The position numbers and the translations under genes are program-made. Below are positions 12,040 through 26,894 of a stretch of DNA of 64,000 nt, piece by piece (positions within the stretch are counted from its first letter, which is position 1; each line of letters opens with the position of its first letter). The stretch is from Cacajao melanocephalus (lineage: Eukaryota > Chordata > Mammalia > Primates > Pitheciidae). A model generated the notes under the pieces. It was given only the letters and a program-made list of their open reading frames with translations. It did no database searches and had not been told where the DNA came from. Location: NCBI GenBank assembly GCA_963573385.1, contig CAUYLG010039174.1:124001-188000 (forward strand), given 5' to 3'.

Positions 12040-12215
12040 AGAGAAATGTCTGGACTATAAAGGGGCATGTGATATATTTTTGGGGTGATGGAAATGTTTT
12101 GTTATTGTCTTGTGGTGGTCATTTCACAACAATTATCAAAACTTATCTATTTGTTCACTTAAAATGGGTGCAGTTTATTAAACTATTGCTCAATAAAATG
12201 AACTTTGAAAAGGGG
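12040..12215 (+). mobile_element. L1M 3' end
   Basis: tttttggggtgatggaaatg, then cacttaaaatgggtgcagtt, then tattgctcaataaaatgaac: a standard old L1M 3' untranslated end. Confidence 0.7.
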
Positions 12216-12465
12216 TTCTGGAAAGATTAGCTTGCATATACTGAAATCACCAGTTTCATTCACCGTAGTTACCCTGCATTACTCATGGGCCAAGTGTGAC
12301 TTGTGTATTTTGTCTTAACTCCCTTATTTTTCCTTGAGGTGTGACTTATATGATGCATTTAATATGTGTCCATTCACAGACTTCAGCACTAGATTGTGTA
12401 TTTAATAGTGAGTAGGCAATCAATTAGACTGACCAAAAAAATGTGTTACAGTTTATCTTTGTTCA

Positions 12466-13075
12466 CTGCTTTTGATAGGCAGAATTCCAAGATGGCCTGC
12501 AAGATTCCCATCCCCTGGCATATACACCTGGTATAACCCCTTCCCATGTGAGTGTAGGGAGGACCTGGGAATACGACAGAAAAGTCTGCCCCTTAATTTG
12601 GTTACCTTATATGGCAAAGGTGATGGGATGTTGCTCCTATGATTATATTACATTGTGTAAGACTCCATAGTAGCCTACAGGAAAGAGATGCTCCTGCTGG
12701 CTTTGGAGAAGTAAGTTGCCATGTTATGAGAGGGCCTGTGAGATGGCCACATGGCAAGGAACTTCAAGGGACCTCTAGGAGCACAGTGCAACCATAGCTG
12801 ACAGCTGACAAGAAGAGATTATTTTATTTCTGCAATGGCAAGGAACTAGATTTTGCCATCAATATGAGCTTGGAAGAGGATCCTGAGCTGAAGACAAGAC
12901 AGCAGCCCTGGCTGATACCTTCACTTAGGGTCAAATGACTCTTGTATGACCCTGTATGACCCTAAGTGCAGAATCCAGTTAGATGTTCCTGACCTCCTGA
13001 CCCACAGAAATTGTGAGATAATGTCTATTTTAAGCCACTAATTGGTACTTTGTTATGTAGCACAAACATTGAATA
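12466..13075 (+). mobile_element. MLT1-type LTR (ERVL-MaLR), near full length
   Basis: ataggcagaattccaagatg start, ggcaaaggtgatgggatgtt core, gttgccatgttatgagaggg, and a tail resembling ttaagccactaattggtact. Solitary LTR; gtatgaccct is locally duplicated near 12945. Confidence 0.85.
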
Positions 13076-13239
13076 CACTGCTCCTTAAAAAGATCCACTC
13101 ATTCATTTAACATTTATTGAGATCCTGCTGTGTGTACCACTCCAGAGTAGCTTCCTCAGGCCAGGAATTTCCACCATACTTCCCTTGGTTGGACCTAACT
13201 ATATTTAAGTGCCTCCTCCTGCATTGTTTGTGCAGTTTA

Positions 13240-13390
13240 CTACAGTCCTAAGAGCTAGACTACCTGGGTTCAAATACCAGTTCTACTGTTTACTAGCTGT
13301 GTGACTGTGGGTAGATTTACTTCTGTGTGCACATTTCCTCATTTGTAAAATGAGGATAAAAATGGTTTCTACTCCATTCAAATGAGCCTA
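13240..13390 (+). mobile_element. MIR SINE
   Basis: gagctagactacctgggttc, ttactagctgtgtgactgtg and tttcctcatttgtaaaatga are close to MIR consensus. Confidence 0.88.
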
Positions 13391-13395
13391 TTTAT

Positions 13396-13740
13396 TAATC
13401 AGGACAGATAAGGTTATGCTGGGGTAACAAACTAACCACGGAGCCTCACTAGTTTAATGCAATGGAAACTTATTATTTAGTGATGCTGTGGGTTTTAGGG
13501 GGCTCCATTTCTTGTAGTTACTAATGGACTCCAGCTGAGCAAGGGTCCTCCAAACTGAGATGCCACCATCTTAACAAATTGCTTAGACAGACCTAGAGGG
13601 TCATTTGCTTTCTTGGACAGAAAGTAATACATGCTACTTCCATTCACAGTCCATGCTGCAAAACCAGTCATGTGATCTCACCTAACTCAAGCTGGTTGAA
13701 AAGAGACAAATAAACTAGGAGCCCACCAGGTGGAAATCCT
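13396..13740. other. Ancient interspersed repeat, family unsure
   Basis: Begins like a known mammalian repeat (aggttatgctggggtaacaa) and holds a cagtcatgtgatctcacct block. I recognise the pattern but cannot name the family reliably. Confidence 0.35.
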
Positions 13741-13984
13741 TTCATGTACAGAGAACAGCCAGTATACAGGCTGTGGGGAAGGAATGACTGACATGGTCAC
13801 GAAAAAGTAAGACACTCAGTGTGACAGTTGTGTGGTGACTAAGGACAAGAGTTATAGACGAAATCATTGGAGAGATAGGGAGGGGCAAGTTCACGCAGAG
13901 TGAGCAAAAGCAAGAGAGTGAGAGAAACAGAAAGTGCAACTCTTAGACTCGTAGCCACACAAAAGTGGGCGTTATCTGTGCTTG

Positions 13985-14075
13985 TCACTTCTGTCCCCCA
14001 ATTGCCTAACACACTTGCTGGGCACTCAGGAGAACCTCAGACATTTTGTTTACTGAATGACTAAATGAATGAGGT
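13985..14075 (+). mobile_element. L2/MIR 3' tail fragment
   Basis: cctaacacacttgctgggca, then a tttactgaatgactaaatga tail. Confidence 0.4.
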
Positions 14076-16137
<2,062 letters not shown>

Positions 16138-17734
16138 GGTAATTTCAAATATTTGATTCCATGCTACATTCCACTCATGAGTGTGTCCCCCTGGGAGTGC
16201 ACACAACTTAGAAAATGTGATTCCTTCAAAGCGATCACAACTGACTATTCAGTCAATATCTGTTTTTGCGTGCTTTCCACAGACAGCACCTCACAAAGCT
16301 AAACTATGAACTACATTTAGTGTTCAAAGTCATACATTCTTTAAATACAACATGGCCTTCAATTATAAGTCAAACTGTTTCATAGTTGGCTGTCATACAA
16401 CAGCCATCTTAAACCATGAAATGCCCTTGAGACTAAAGACATGTGCTGGGAAGATGGAGGAAGGAGCTTGAAGAAACCTGGGTCCCAAGTAAACTTGAAG
16501 CCACTATTCCAGTCTCCCCTAAATGAGAAAGTAACAACTTCCCATCTTTTTTAGCTATGGTTGAGTTTTTGGATAGATGTGGTTAAACCTCTTCCTCATC
16601 TACACATTGTTTAAATGCAAAATGAATTCTACTTTGAGATATAATATAAGAAGCATGCTCTCTTTGTGGCTGAATGTAAACCACAGTGGAACTTTCTCCC
16701 AAAGAGGAACATTTATAAAGCTATTGTCTTACATCCAGGTAAGGAGAAATTATTTACTTTTTTTATTTTAAAAGAAATCACTGTGCATTCAATACAATGT
16801 ATTTTGCTGAGCTTTTCTTGTTTGGCATTTTAAGCTCATGTGATTAATTTTTTTCTGATTTTCTGAAGCACATAGACATGAAAACTGAAATAAGTCACAG
16901 ATAAACAAGGAGTACAGACAAGCATGTATCAAAAGGCACAGAAAAAGGTACTGTAACACTCAAACAAATATTCATAAACTGTAATTAGAGAGGAAAAGGC
17001 ACAAGATGTTCCTGCCTGTTTACAAAGATTAATAAACCTTGGCCAAACCCTTCTTCTTTTCCCTATCTCCAGTAATTGCCAAGCAAGTTCAACTGCAAAG
17101 CTAAAGAATGTGCCAATCTCTTCTTTCAAGACTTTATTCATCTTTCTTTTCATGCTAATTTTCTTCAATATGTCATCACAAGTTCCTTAGACCTACCTTT
17201 AGATACAATGCCTCTCTTTCCTTAACTACAATGAGTTTCATGTATGGAGCAATGCCCGCGTTTATGAAATATTTGTCTTCCATTTCTTACCAAATTAAAT
17301 ACCTGGCCGTAAAGGAATCTGGGTGGTCATCTTGTCTGGCCATGTCATTCTGCAGATGCTACAAAGAGACGTAGTAAGTGAGCTGGCTTCCCCATCTACC
17401 CACGGCAAAGTCAGAACTGGCTTCTAAGCCTAGAACAATCTTCTGACCATACCACCTTCATCCCTCATGGCTCACCTGTTACCTTTCAGCTTTCTTGATC
17501 TTGTTTGCCAAATCACCACACATAACTCTTCATTACTCACTGATCATCAGGTCTGTGATCCTTGTAACTGCCCATACCATTACATACTTTATAAATCAGA
17601 TACTCTACAGAACTTGGTTGTCCTTTTTATCTCTTTAACTACAAGAATAATGATACCCAATTATTGAGCCAATTGTTACTGTGTTAACATGGGCTTTGCA
17701 TGCAACTCTAATTTTGCCCTCTCAATACTTGAAT
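16138..17734. other. Repeat-poor unassigned block
   Basis: About 1.6 kb with no recognised family or gene. Frames 16577-16771, 16929-17168 and 17467-17667 lack any domain or codon signal. Confidence 0.45.
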
Positions 17735-17830
17735 GAAGCAAAAACCATAGGAGATAAGGAAACTTAGGCTCAAAGAAAATAAGTAACTTGCTAAAGTTCC
17801 CAAGACACTCTCATTTTATGCTTCAACCTT
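17735..17830 (-). mobile_element. MIR fragment (weak)
   Basis: gataaggaaacttaggctca and ataagtaacttgctaaagtt resemble reverse MIR. Confidence 0.5.
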
Positions 17831-17835
17831 CTCTG

Positions 17836-18308
17836 TAGCACTGTCCAATAGAAATGTGATGCAAACCACATATGTAGTTTAAAATATTTTGGTAGCCAGA
17901 TAAAAAATGTAAAAATAAGTAGGTGAAACTGATTTTTAACTGTATGTTTCATTTAACCCAAATATCCCAAATAGTATTTCAACATGGAATTGATATAAAT
18001 AATTATTAATAAGATATTTTACACTGTTACAGCACATCTCAATTTGGACAGTGGATTTTCATTAGAAATACTTGATCTGGATTTAGACTTCATAAATATG
18101 CAACTGCAAAAATAGGTTCACATACCCAAGTTGTTCCAAACATACTTAAAAGTTTTCCAAAAACTGAACACAGAATCACTTTTTTAAAAGTTTAAAATTC
18201 ACTTCATTGCAATTATATTAATTAAAATGAATTCATCAGTCACATGAGCCACATGTCACATCCTCAAGAGCCACATGGTAGTCAGTGGCCACCATGTTCG
18301 ATAGCACA
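17836..18308. mobile_element. hAT-like non-autonomous DNA transposon
   Basis: Starts tagcactgtccaatagaa and ends gttcgatagcaca, imperfect inverted termini. Internal gagccacatggtagtcagtg and agatattttacactgttac blocks are typical of a common mammalian hAT family. Subfamily not named; orientation relative to consensus unsure. Confidence 0.65.
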
Positions 18309-18339
18309 GTTCTAGATCTACGAATGTGTCCTTCCAGAC

Positions 18340-18740
18340 AAATTCAACTATATTTTCCTACCTGAACTCATGTACTGAGTATATTGTCTCCTCCTCCCCC
18401 TCCCCCTTCCCCTTCCCCTTCCCATCCTCCTCGTTCTCCAACAGTTAACCCTGCCCATCTTCCAAGGCTCAGTTCAAATGTCTCTTCCTACATGGAGACT
18501 TTCCTGATCCACTCAAAAGGAAGCAAGCTTCTCCTCTGAACTTGCAGAGCACTTTTTCTGGGCCTCTTGAATGTCAATGATCATTTTTCTCTTTGTATAG
18601 TAGACATTTCCTTTCACTCCTGAGTCCTGTACTACCGTCTTTGGAAACCCATAAAGGCTTACCTCAAAACAGTGTAAAAAGTAGCTCCTAAAAATATTTT
18701 ATGCATGAATCACTCCGTATTATTTGTGAGGGAAATATTA
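18340..18740 (+). mobile_element. L2 LINE 3' part with CT-rich tract
   Basis: Contains a C/T-rich run (18389-18441), then aaggctcagttcaaatgtct, ggagactttcctgatccact and ctttgtatagtagacatttc in L2 order. Confidence 0.65.
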
Positions 18741-18941
18741 AAATGACACAAGTCTACACCTTTGAAATAAACCATTTACTCTCCACAAACAAAACCAGAA
18801 GAGGACAACTTTGATAAAAAATTATAACCTCTTTGGTGTCCTTATATAGGTTGAGAAAGAATATTAAAAAAAAGAACTATTATCATACCTCACTTGTTTT
18901 AAATTTTATAGTAGACATATTGGTTTTACAAATGCAGGAGC

Positions 18942-19239
18942 CTTTTTTTTTTCTCTGTAGAGACAAGGTCTTGTTCTGTCACCCAGGCTGGAATGCAGTG
19001 GCACAATTATAGCTCACTGTAACCTCCAACTACTAGACTCAAGCTGTCCTCCCACCTCAGCCTCCTGAGTAGCTGGGACTACAGGTACACGGCACCACAC
19101 CAGGCTAATTTTTTCTTTCTTGGAGAGACAAGGTCTCTCTATGTTGTCCACGCTGGTCTTGAACCCCTGTGCTCAAGTGATCCTCCTGCCACAACCTCCC
19201 ACATTTCTGGTATTATAGGCATGAGCAATCACACCCAAA
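18942..19239 (-). mobile_element. AluJ, full length, reverse
   Basis: T run, gagacaaggtcttgttctgt, and a diverged left monomer ending gcaatcacacccaaac. J-type changes. Confidence 0.92.
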
Positions 19240-19589
19240 CACAAGGGAAATTTTTAAAGTACATGTCTACATGTTTCTCGCAGTAAGGCAGAATGAATAC
19301 CCAGACCAACCTTCAGTGGAAAACAACTAGGGATGTTGAATAACATATTCTAAAGCTCTATTTAAGATATGCATGAGTGGACAAAAAAGTAAGAAAAACT
19401 TATGTCTCAAAATGATCAGAAAGGACATTGCAGCCCTGCAGCCAGTGTTTACCTTGAAGTCATTTGTTGAACCTGGTAAATCTAAATTCTGTTTTCCTGA
19501 CCTAACAGGATTCATTGGACAAAATGCAAATTCTGGGCTTGCCCATGGTAACAAGTTGAATGTGACAGTCCTTCCGATAAAGCTGGGAC

Positions 19590-19828
19590 TCAGCCAGACA
19601 TGGTGGCTCACGCCTCTAATACCAACACTTTGGGAGGCCAAGGGGGGAGGATTGCTTGAGCCCAGGAGTTTGAGACCAGCCTGGGCAACACAGTGAGACC
19701 CCATCTCTACAAAACATTTAAAAATTAACTGGATGTGGTGGCACTCATCATAGTCATGGCTCACTGCATTCCAGCCTAACCAACAGAGCAAGACCCTGTC
19801 TCAAAACAAAAACAAAACAAACAAAAAA
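19590..19828 (+). mobile_element. AluJ with internal deletion in the right arm
   Basis: cagccagacatggtggctca start and an intact left monomer, but the right monomer jumps from ggatgtggtggcactcatca to gctcactgcattccagcc. The A-rich tail is (CAAAA)n-like. Confidence 0.9.
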
Positions 19829-19929
19829 CCCTAGGTCTCCAATAGGATATATCTTTGTGGTAAGGGTGAATAGCCCTCTCTCCAACCAAAGGCAGGAAAA
19901 TTTCCTACCTCAAACTTTGCAATTGATAA

Positions 19930-20800
<871 letters not shown>

Positions 20801-21237
20801 TACCCCTTCATTTCACAGTAATCTTTCCAAAGTTTTCTGCCTTCTCTCTTTCATTGGCTTTTTCTCTTCCACCTCTGTTCTTTAAATCCTGGTACCTTCT
20901 AGTGTTCTAGCTATCACTTTCTTCTTTTCTTAACCACAAATTTTATTTTGAATCTATTCAATAGTTAATGAAAAGCAATATTTTTTAAATGTAAAGAACA
21001 TTTACCTGAGATGGACATTGCTGGCAAAAATATTAATCAAGTAGTATCTGCTTAGTAGCAGAAGTATTTAAAATACCTAAATTGACTTCTAGAAAACATT
21101 TTATAATCCATTTTTTGCTTTCCACTTTGAGACCATTTCTCCCAACAAAATTCCAAACATAGAATTGACGCTAAGTGAAAATTTCTAAATGACAAAAAGG
21201 GAAAGCTATGAAAATGTAATTATATCAAGGTACTATG
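20801..21237. other. Unassigned sequence
   Basis: No family recognised. Confidence 0.45.
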
Positions 21238-21597
21238 CAATGAATGTTTGTATCCCTTCAAAGTGGATATATTGAAGGCCTAATATCTAATGTGATAGTA
21301 TTTGAAGGTGGAACCTTTGGGAGGTAATTTGGTATGAGGTATGAGGGTAAAGCCTTCATGAATGGAATTCATGTCTTACAAAGACACTAACATAGGAGAA
21401 ACATGAGAGAGATGATCATGATGACATGAGTGAAGGCAGGTATCTACAAATCAGGAAGAAGGTCCTCACTAGACAAGGAATATGCCAGCACCCTGATCTT
21501 GGACTTCCCAGCCTCTAGAACTGTGAAAAATACATGTTTACTGTTCGAATCACCCTGTTTATGGTATTTGTTATAGCAGCCTGAACTAGCTAAGACA
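21238..21597 (+). mobile_element. MLT1A/MST-type MaLR LTR
   Basis: aatgaatgtttgtatccctt, ggtggaacctttgggaggta, gatcttggacttcccagcct, tagcagcctgaactagctaa: full LTR order. Confidence 0.88.
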
Positions 21598-21630
21598 GAA
21601 GGACAATTAAGTCTTTTAGAATATGATAAT

Positions 21631-21769
21631 GCTTTTTTTTCTTTGTTTTTTTTTTCAGATTTTTTTTTAAAGAAAGAAAGAGAGAGAAAAGAAGAAAGAA
21701 AGAGAGAGTGAAAGAAAGAAAAAAAAAGAATGTAAGAGAGAAAGAAAGAGGAAGAGAAAGAGGCTTTTT
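21631..21769 (-). repeat. T run plus purine block, near-twin of 6233-6330
   Basis: Two T runs, then a purine block (21669-21763) sharing tgaaagaaag, an A-run, and gaatgtaagagagaaagaaa with the block at 6.2 kb. Differs by a 4-base gag insertion and a few substitutions. Possible short flanking repeat gcttttt. Confidence 0.75.
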
Positions 21770-23285
21770 AAAGAAACTATGTCAGAATTCCAGGAAGATA
21801 ATCTGCACATAAGTTAGGACTTTCTTGAAAAAAGAAAACAAATGTGATGATGTTATTAAAAATAAATGATTCAATGTAATCTTCAAGGCAATTCTATCTC
21901 TAATTCTAGAAACTTATTTAGTTCCTTTTCAATTTTGCTCTTTGAACTGACCTATTTTGTATTGTTTTAAATAAATTTGATTTTTTAAAAACACAAGTAC
22001 CATACTATATTCAAATGTGTGTATATCTACATAGATGTGTGTTTGCATATATTTCTATAGAATGCTGATATAGTCTCCTGAGGAGTCTTTGACTTGAAAT
22101 CTCTTGCAGACTTCTAGCAACTCTAATCCACTAAAATACACTCCAAAAGTCCAAGTGACAATTACCTCTTTGCACCCCAGGAACTAAGATCCAAGGGTGG
22201 GAGAATATAAAGTATTACATCTTCACACTAATTGCACACAATCCCTACCTACAAGGAAGGGAATAATAGCAGAAGAAAAGCCTAACTCAATGTCATTATC
22301 AGAGGTCACCTGTCCATTTGCTCTCAGTGGGAGTTAATTCCCAGAAACTAGAGGGGCACACTTGTGAGTCAAAAGAGGCAGGAGAGATAGGTGGGTATAT
22401 CTGTTCTATCCAATGGGATTCAGTTCCAAAGTGGAGCCAGCGCCTATGTTGTATAAACAGGAGGAAGCAGCCTCAGATCCAGGATGCCTTCTTTTACCAT
22501 GATGAATAGAACATGGGTGTAGAAGGGACACGGAAGGGAAGATGGGCCTAACTGGAATTATGTAGCCCATGCAGTGTGTATGTTGTAAGTTGTAGGTATG
22601 TTGCTATCTGCCTAGCACAGCTAAGCAAATACTGTAAGTGGACATTGTGCCCTCAAATTTCAAGATACAATGCTGTTGAACATCGATAAATAAATGATGA
22701 AGCTAAACCAATTTCCAGCAATATATTTCCCAGATACTTTCAAAATCTCGGTTTACCAAGAGCTCTCATATTTCATTTCCTCACAGGTCCTTTTGGTATT
22801 TCATCAGAAATGACTGGTGGATGGGTTCCCTTGTGAAAGTACCCCATTTGGACAAGTTAAATGAGTAAACCTGGTTAAAAAAATATATTCACCAAGAGCC
22901 TCTGGGCATAGGTACAGTTTCCAAGAGCCCAAACATTCTTGGCTACTTGTAAGTATTATTGGAAGGCACTCAAAACAAACACTCCATTTGCCTGATCTTC
23001 AGCAAAGAAAATATCAGCCTGTGTGAGCTAATGCGGATGTTATTTTAGAATTAGCTTCACTGCCATTTCGGGGTACTAATACTATTGTTCTCAACTCAAA
23101 GCCTTTTGAACTTAGATTTAGAAGACAGGCAAGCTGTAAAGCTTATGACTTTGAGTGTTCTAGAAAAACTCAAATATGAGTAGCTTTGGCTTCGTCATAC
23201 AGGACATTTTCTCTTAACTTACTGAGGTATTTGTATCATGGAAGAAGTTGAAAGATTTCTTTCAACTGTAGGAACAGCAAGGATA
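21770..23285. other. Repeat-poor unassigned block
   Basis: About 1.5 kb with nothing recognised. A 62-codon frame at 22318-22509 has no support. Confidence 0.45.
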
Positions 23286-23465
23286 GCTTCACAGGCATGC
23301 AACCAGGCAGTGGCTCAGGGCTTCACACTGCAAAGGGCTCTGTGCTGAGTTAAATGTTCTCCTGCTGCCATCTTGAAATTCTCAATAATTCTTGAACAAG
23401 GGGCTCTGCATTCTCATTTTGCACTGGGCCTTGTAATCCTGGAAACAGCAATGTGGCTTTACTTT
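23286..23465 (+). mobile_element. Ancient repeat, family not named (copy 1)
   Basis: gccatcttgaaattctcaat, then ttcttgaacaaggggctctg and attttgcactgggccttgta. The same order recurs at 32890-33030. An old mammalian interspersed repeat by recurrence. Confidence 0.5.
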
Positions 23466-23599
23466 TACCTCCTTCCTAGGCATCTTTCCTTCTTTTTTGC
23501 ATATACAGGATTCTCTATTCATATTAAATTTAAAATGTATCTTATAGTAGGTTAGTCTCTGAAAGCTTTGGCCCACGACAAGGATAAAAAAGAGGATGA

Positions 23600-23725
23600 A
23601 AGAACAGTAAAGTAAAATGATAACATTAGAAGAAACGGAAACTGGGTACAGGGTATACAGGAATTATCTGTATAATCTTGGCAACTACTTTTCTGTAAAT
23701 CTAAAATTATTCCAAAATATAAAGG
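23600..23725 (+). mobile_element. L1M 3' end
   Basis: gggtatacaggaattatctg, then ttctgtaaatctaaaattat and tccaaaatataaa: the standard old L1M terminus. Confidence 0.75.
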
Positions 23726-24444
23726 CCAGCTCATCATCAATTTAAAAAATGAGATAGTAATTATAAAGAGACAATTGTAAAACAACCAGAAACAATTAAC
23801 AGCAACAAAAGTCTCTCACACTTGAAAATTAAAAATAAAAACAAATAGCAACATTCTTCTTTAAAAATCACTTGATCAAAGAAAATTAAAAATGGAAATT
23901 GTAAATTTGAGAATATATTCCAATTTTTTATTTTTATAAAACCATTAAAGGATTTATTTAGAATTGTTTAAATATAGCAAAAAATATGTTTAAAACTCAA
24001 AAGTCTACTTTTAGACCTCAACAATAGCAAAAATGATAATCCCTTTAGTAAGAAATGTACATTAAATATATGTGCATGTGTTTTTATGTGTGAATAAACT
24101 ATAAAATTTTGCTAAAAAATACTAAAGAAGACCCAAGTAAATAATGAATCATATCTCATTTCTGCATAAATACTTAATTTCATAAAAATATTAGACTTGT
24201 CTGAAGTAACACATCCTAAAAAGTCTTTCTATAATCTGAAAAAGATAATGAAAAATCTCTGTACCCTTGGAGGGTGCAGGGAAGCATCCTGGGGGGAAGG
24301 ACAATGTCATAGTCTGATCCTGAGATCCAGGGATACAAGGCCTACCTCAAACTGAGGCTGAACCAGGTCAACAATGGCTTAATTCACTTAAAAAATATGT
24401 CCCCAGGCTCAAAGAGCTAGGAAAGGACAGAACCAGGGCTTGAA
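23726..24444. other. Unassigned AT-rich sequence
   Basis: No family recognised; very AT-rich 23800-24240. Confidence 0.45.
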
Positions 24445-24578
24445 GCCATTTATTCAGTCATTAACTCATTCATTTGTCCATCAACTATTTTTTGATCACC
24501 AACTCTGGCCAGCCAGGGCATTGTTCTGGTAGAGAGATAGAGAAGCAAACAAGACACCATACCAGTTTGCTCCCTGCT
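24445..24578 (-). mobile_element. L2 LINE 3' end
   Basis: aactcattcatttgtccatc, ccagccagggcattgttctg and tttgctccctgctgttatg match the reverse L2 end. Confidence 0.6.
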
Positions 24579-24589
24579 GTTATGTATAA

Positions 24590-25085
24590 AATTTTTCTTT
24601 TTGGTGCCACAAAGAAAAATTAGTACTAGGACAAAGGATCTCTCAGCAAAGCAATTCTATTTACTTCTTCCAGAAAGGGTGCTCACACTGGCAATCTTGC
24701 CACGAGAGTATAACGAACAAAGGAAAGCAGACATGTTTATTTCTTATGCATTTGGGGTTGTCCTTACTGCTGTGTCTGATCTCTGTTGGCTGGAGTCAGA
24801 CCTTACAATCTAAAGTAAAACCCAACTGGCTAATAACTTGAAACTTTTCTAAACAGGTACAATCATTGGAGAGCAAAAAAGGAAGTCCAAATAAGAAAGG
24901 GGCATAGGCTGCGAGCTGGGACATGCCTGTAAGCATGTCCAGCACAGAAACCTTGGTTAAAGTACAAGGACACAGAATGTACTACGTGCCTGTAAGCATG
25001 TCTAACAGCTACATAGTATAGGGCTTCTAACAAAAAGGCAAGAAGGCTTTTGAAGAAAGTGTTTAAAACAAACTCTTATTTCTAA
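24590..25085 (-). mobile_element. Probable ERV1-like solitary LTR
   Basis: Read on the minus strand it has LTR-like order: U3 with two gacatgcttacaggc motifs, a gcataagaaataaacatg polyadenylation-like site, and a 3' part ctttgctgagagatcctttg. Only non-coding LTR sequence is seen; no internal viral genes. Family (MER4-group-like) is inferred, termini not resolved. Confidence 0.5.
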
Positions 25086-25220
25086 CATTTATGATTTTTT
25101 CTTAAACAAGAAAAGAAACTTTGAGGAGGAACTTTTCTACTTCCCACACTGCTTTCTTGGGATATACAATCAAAAATGAGGTTAAGCACAGAGTAGAGAA
25201 TATAAAAGCAACAAATAAAC

Positions 25221-25435
25221 AGGTTTCTCTCCCTTGGCACTACTGACACTGGGAGTAGAACGATTCCCTGTTGTGAGGGTGGTTCTGTGTATTGTAGGAT
25301 TTTAGCAGCATCCCTGGTCTCTACCCAACAGATGCCAGTAGCACCCTCCACCCCACTTGTAAGAACAAAGAAAATCTCCAGACAAAGCCAAATTTGCCCT
25401 GGGGAGACAAAATCATTCCATGCCGAGAACCACTG
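25221..25435 (-). mobile_element. MER20 (hAT-Charlie), full length
   Basis: aggtttctctcccttggcac to gccgagaaccactg, with agcagcatccctggtctcta in the middle. Perfect 8-bp duplication aaataaac at 25213-25220 and 25436-25443. Confidence 0.92.
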
Positions 25436-25449
25436 AAATAAACGAACTC

Positions 25450-25860
25450 AATAATTTCACATAGTGATAAGTAATATGAAGAAAATAAAATTGGATAATG
25501 CATAGAGATGTAGAGGCACCATTTTAGACTGGAGGGTCACAGGAGGATGTTTCAAGGGGAGAAGGCTAAGAATCAGGCATTGGTATATGAGGGCAGGGAG
25601 TTCTAGGCAGTGGGAACAGTGGATGACAAGTTCCTGAGGTAGCAAGGAGCTTGGTATGTTAAAGGAACATAAAGAAAACAGAATGACTGAAGTGTGATAA
25701 CACAGAATAAGTGAGCAGGGGCCAGATCATATAGCAACTTAGGATTTATGTTTGAAAAGACAATTCAGTTACTCTGTGGAGAACAATTTGAGGTAGTTGG
25801 AATAGAAGGGGAATTTCTTAGACTAAGGGAAAAGATGGTGGGAGCAGACGTGGGGTTTTA
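25450..25860 (-). mobile_element. L2 LINE
   Basis: gagggcagggagttctaggc, gagcaggggccagatcatat and gaacaatttgaggtagttgg follow the reverse L2 order upstream of its 3' end. Confidence 0.65.
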
Positions 25861-26427
25861 GTGAAGGAAATCGGAGACACTGGATAGATCTATCATATGG
25901 TGATGTGGAGCTGAGAGGCCTTGCTAATAGACTGGACATGGGCAAGAAGTTCCCCTTCCCCTTTAGGTATCTGCCAAGATGGGTCCTATTGTCTGTCTTT
26001 TGTTGGAAATCCACCTTTGCCTCCAACTAGGCCAGATTTGCTGCATTCCTGTTTGGTCTCAATCTGTGAATCTTGGTCCCACTCTGTACCCTCATCTTCT
26101 AATATGTCACCCCTGACTACTGCCCTAGTCAGCTCCATGGCCAGCAACCTCATTTTCCCTTAGCCTCCCTGCCATTTTCTTACATCCGATTTCCCTCCAA
26201 ACACTGCCAGCACTTGAAGTCTCTCGGGAGCTAAAGCTGAACATTCCGTTTTTATGAATATAGAAACCCAAGAATTATCTTCATCATAAATTCCAGAGAA
26301 GGGTCTAGGAAGTTTCTCAGAGTCATCTTATGAACAAAAGACATGGTACATACAGGGGTCAAAAATGCAAGAAAGAGGAATGTACAGTACAACATAGTAG
26401 CCCCCAAAGGGATACTTAAACAGTGAC
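25861..26427. other. Unassigned, partly pyrimidine-rich
   Basis: The stretch 26030-26210 has an L2-like C/T texture but no firm anchor. An 80-codon frame at 25921-26163 is not supported. Confidence 0.4.
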
Positions 26428-26894
26428 TGAAATCATGGGTTGAACGGTGTCCTCCAAAAAGATATGGTCAACTCCTAACCCCATGTTACCTGTGCATGTG
26501 ACCCTATTTGGAAATGGGATCTTTGCAGATGTAATTAGTTAAGATGGTCACATTGGATTTGGGTGGGCCCTAAATTTGTAAGGGTGTCCTTTAAAAAGAG
26601 GAGGGGACACATACAGACACAAGCACACACAGGAAAGAAGTCCATGTGACAATGGAGGCAGAGACTGGAGTCATGTAATTGCATGCTAAGGAACATCAAG
26701 GAACGCAAGGAGCCACTAGAAACTAGGAAGAGGCAAGGAAGGAATCTCTTCTCATACCTTCAGAAGGAGCACGGCCCTGCTGACACCTTGATTTTGGACT
26801 TCCGGCCTCCAGAACTGAGAGAGAATACATTTCCCTTGTTTTAAACCACCCAATTTGTAGTAATTTGTTTTGGCAGCCCTAGGAAACTAATACA
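26428..26894 (+). mobile_element. MLT1C/D-type MaLR LTR, full length
   Basis: catgtgaccctatttggaaa, gatctttgcagatgtaatta, tagaaactaggaagaggcaa, gcagccctaggaaactaata: complete LTR order with few indels. Confidence 0.92.
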
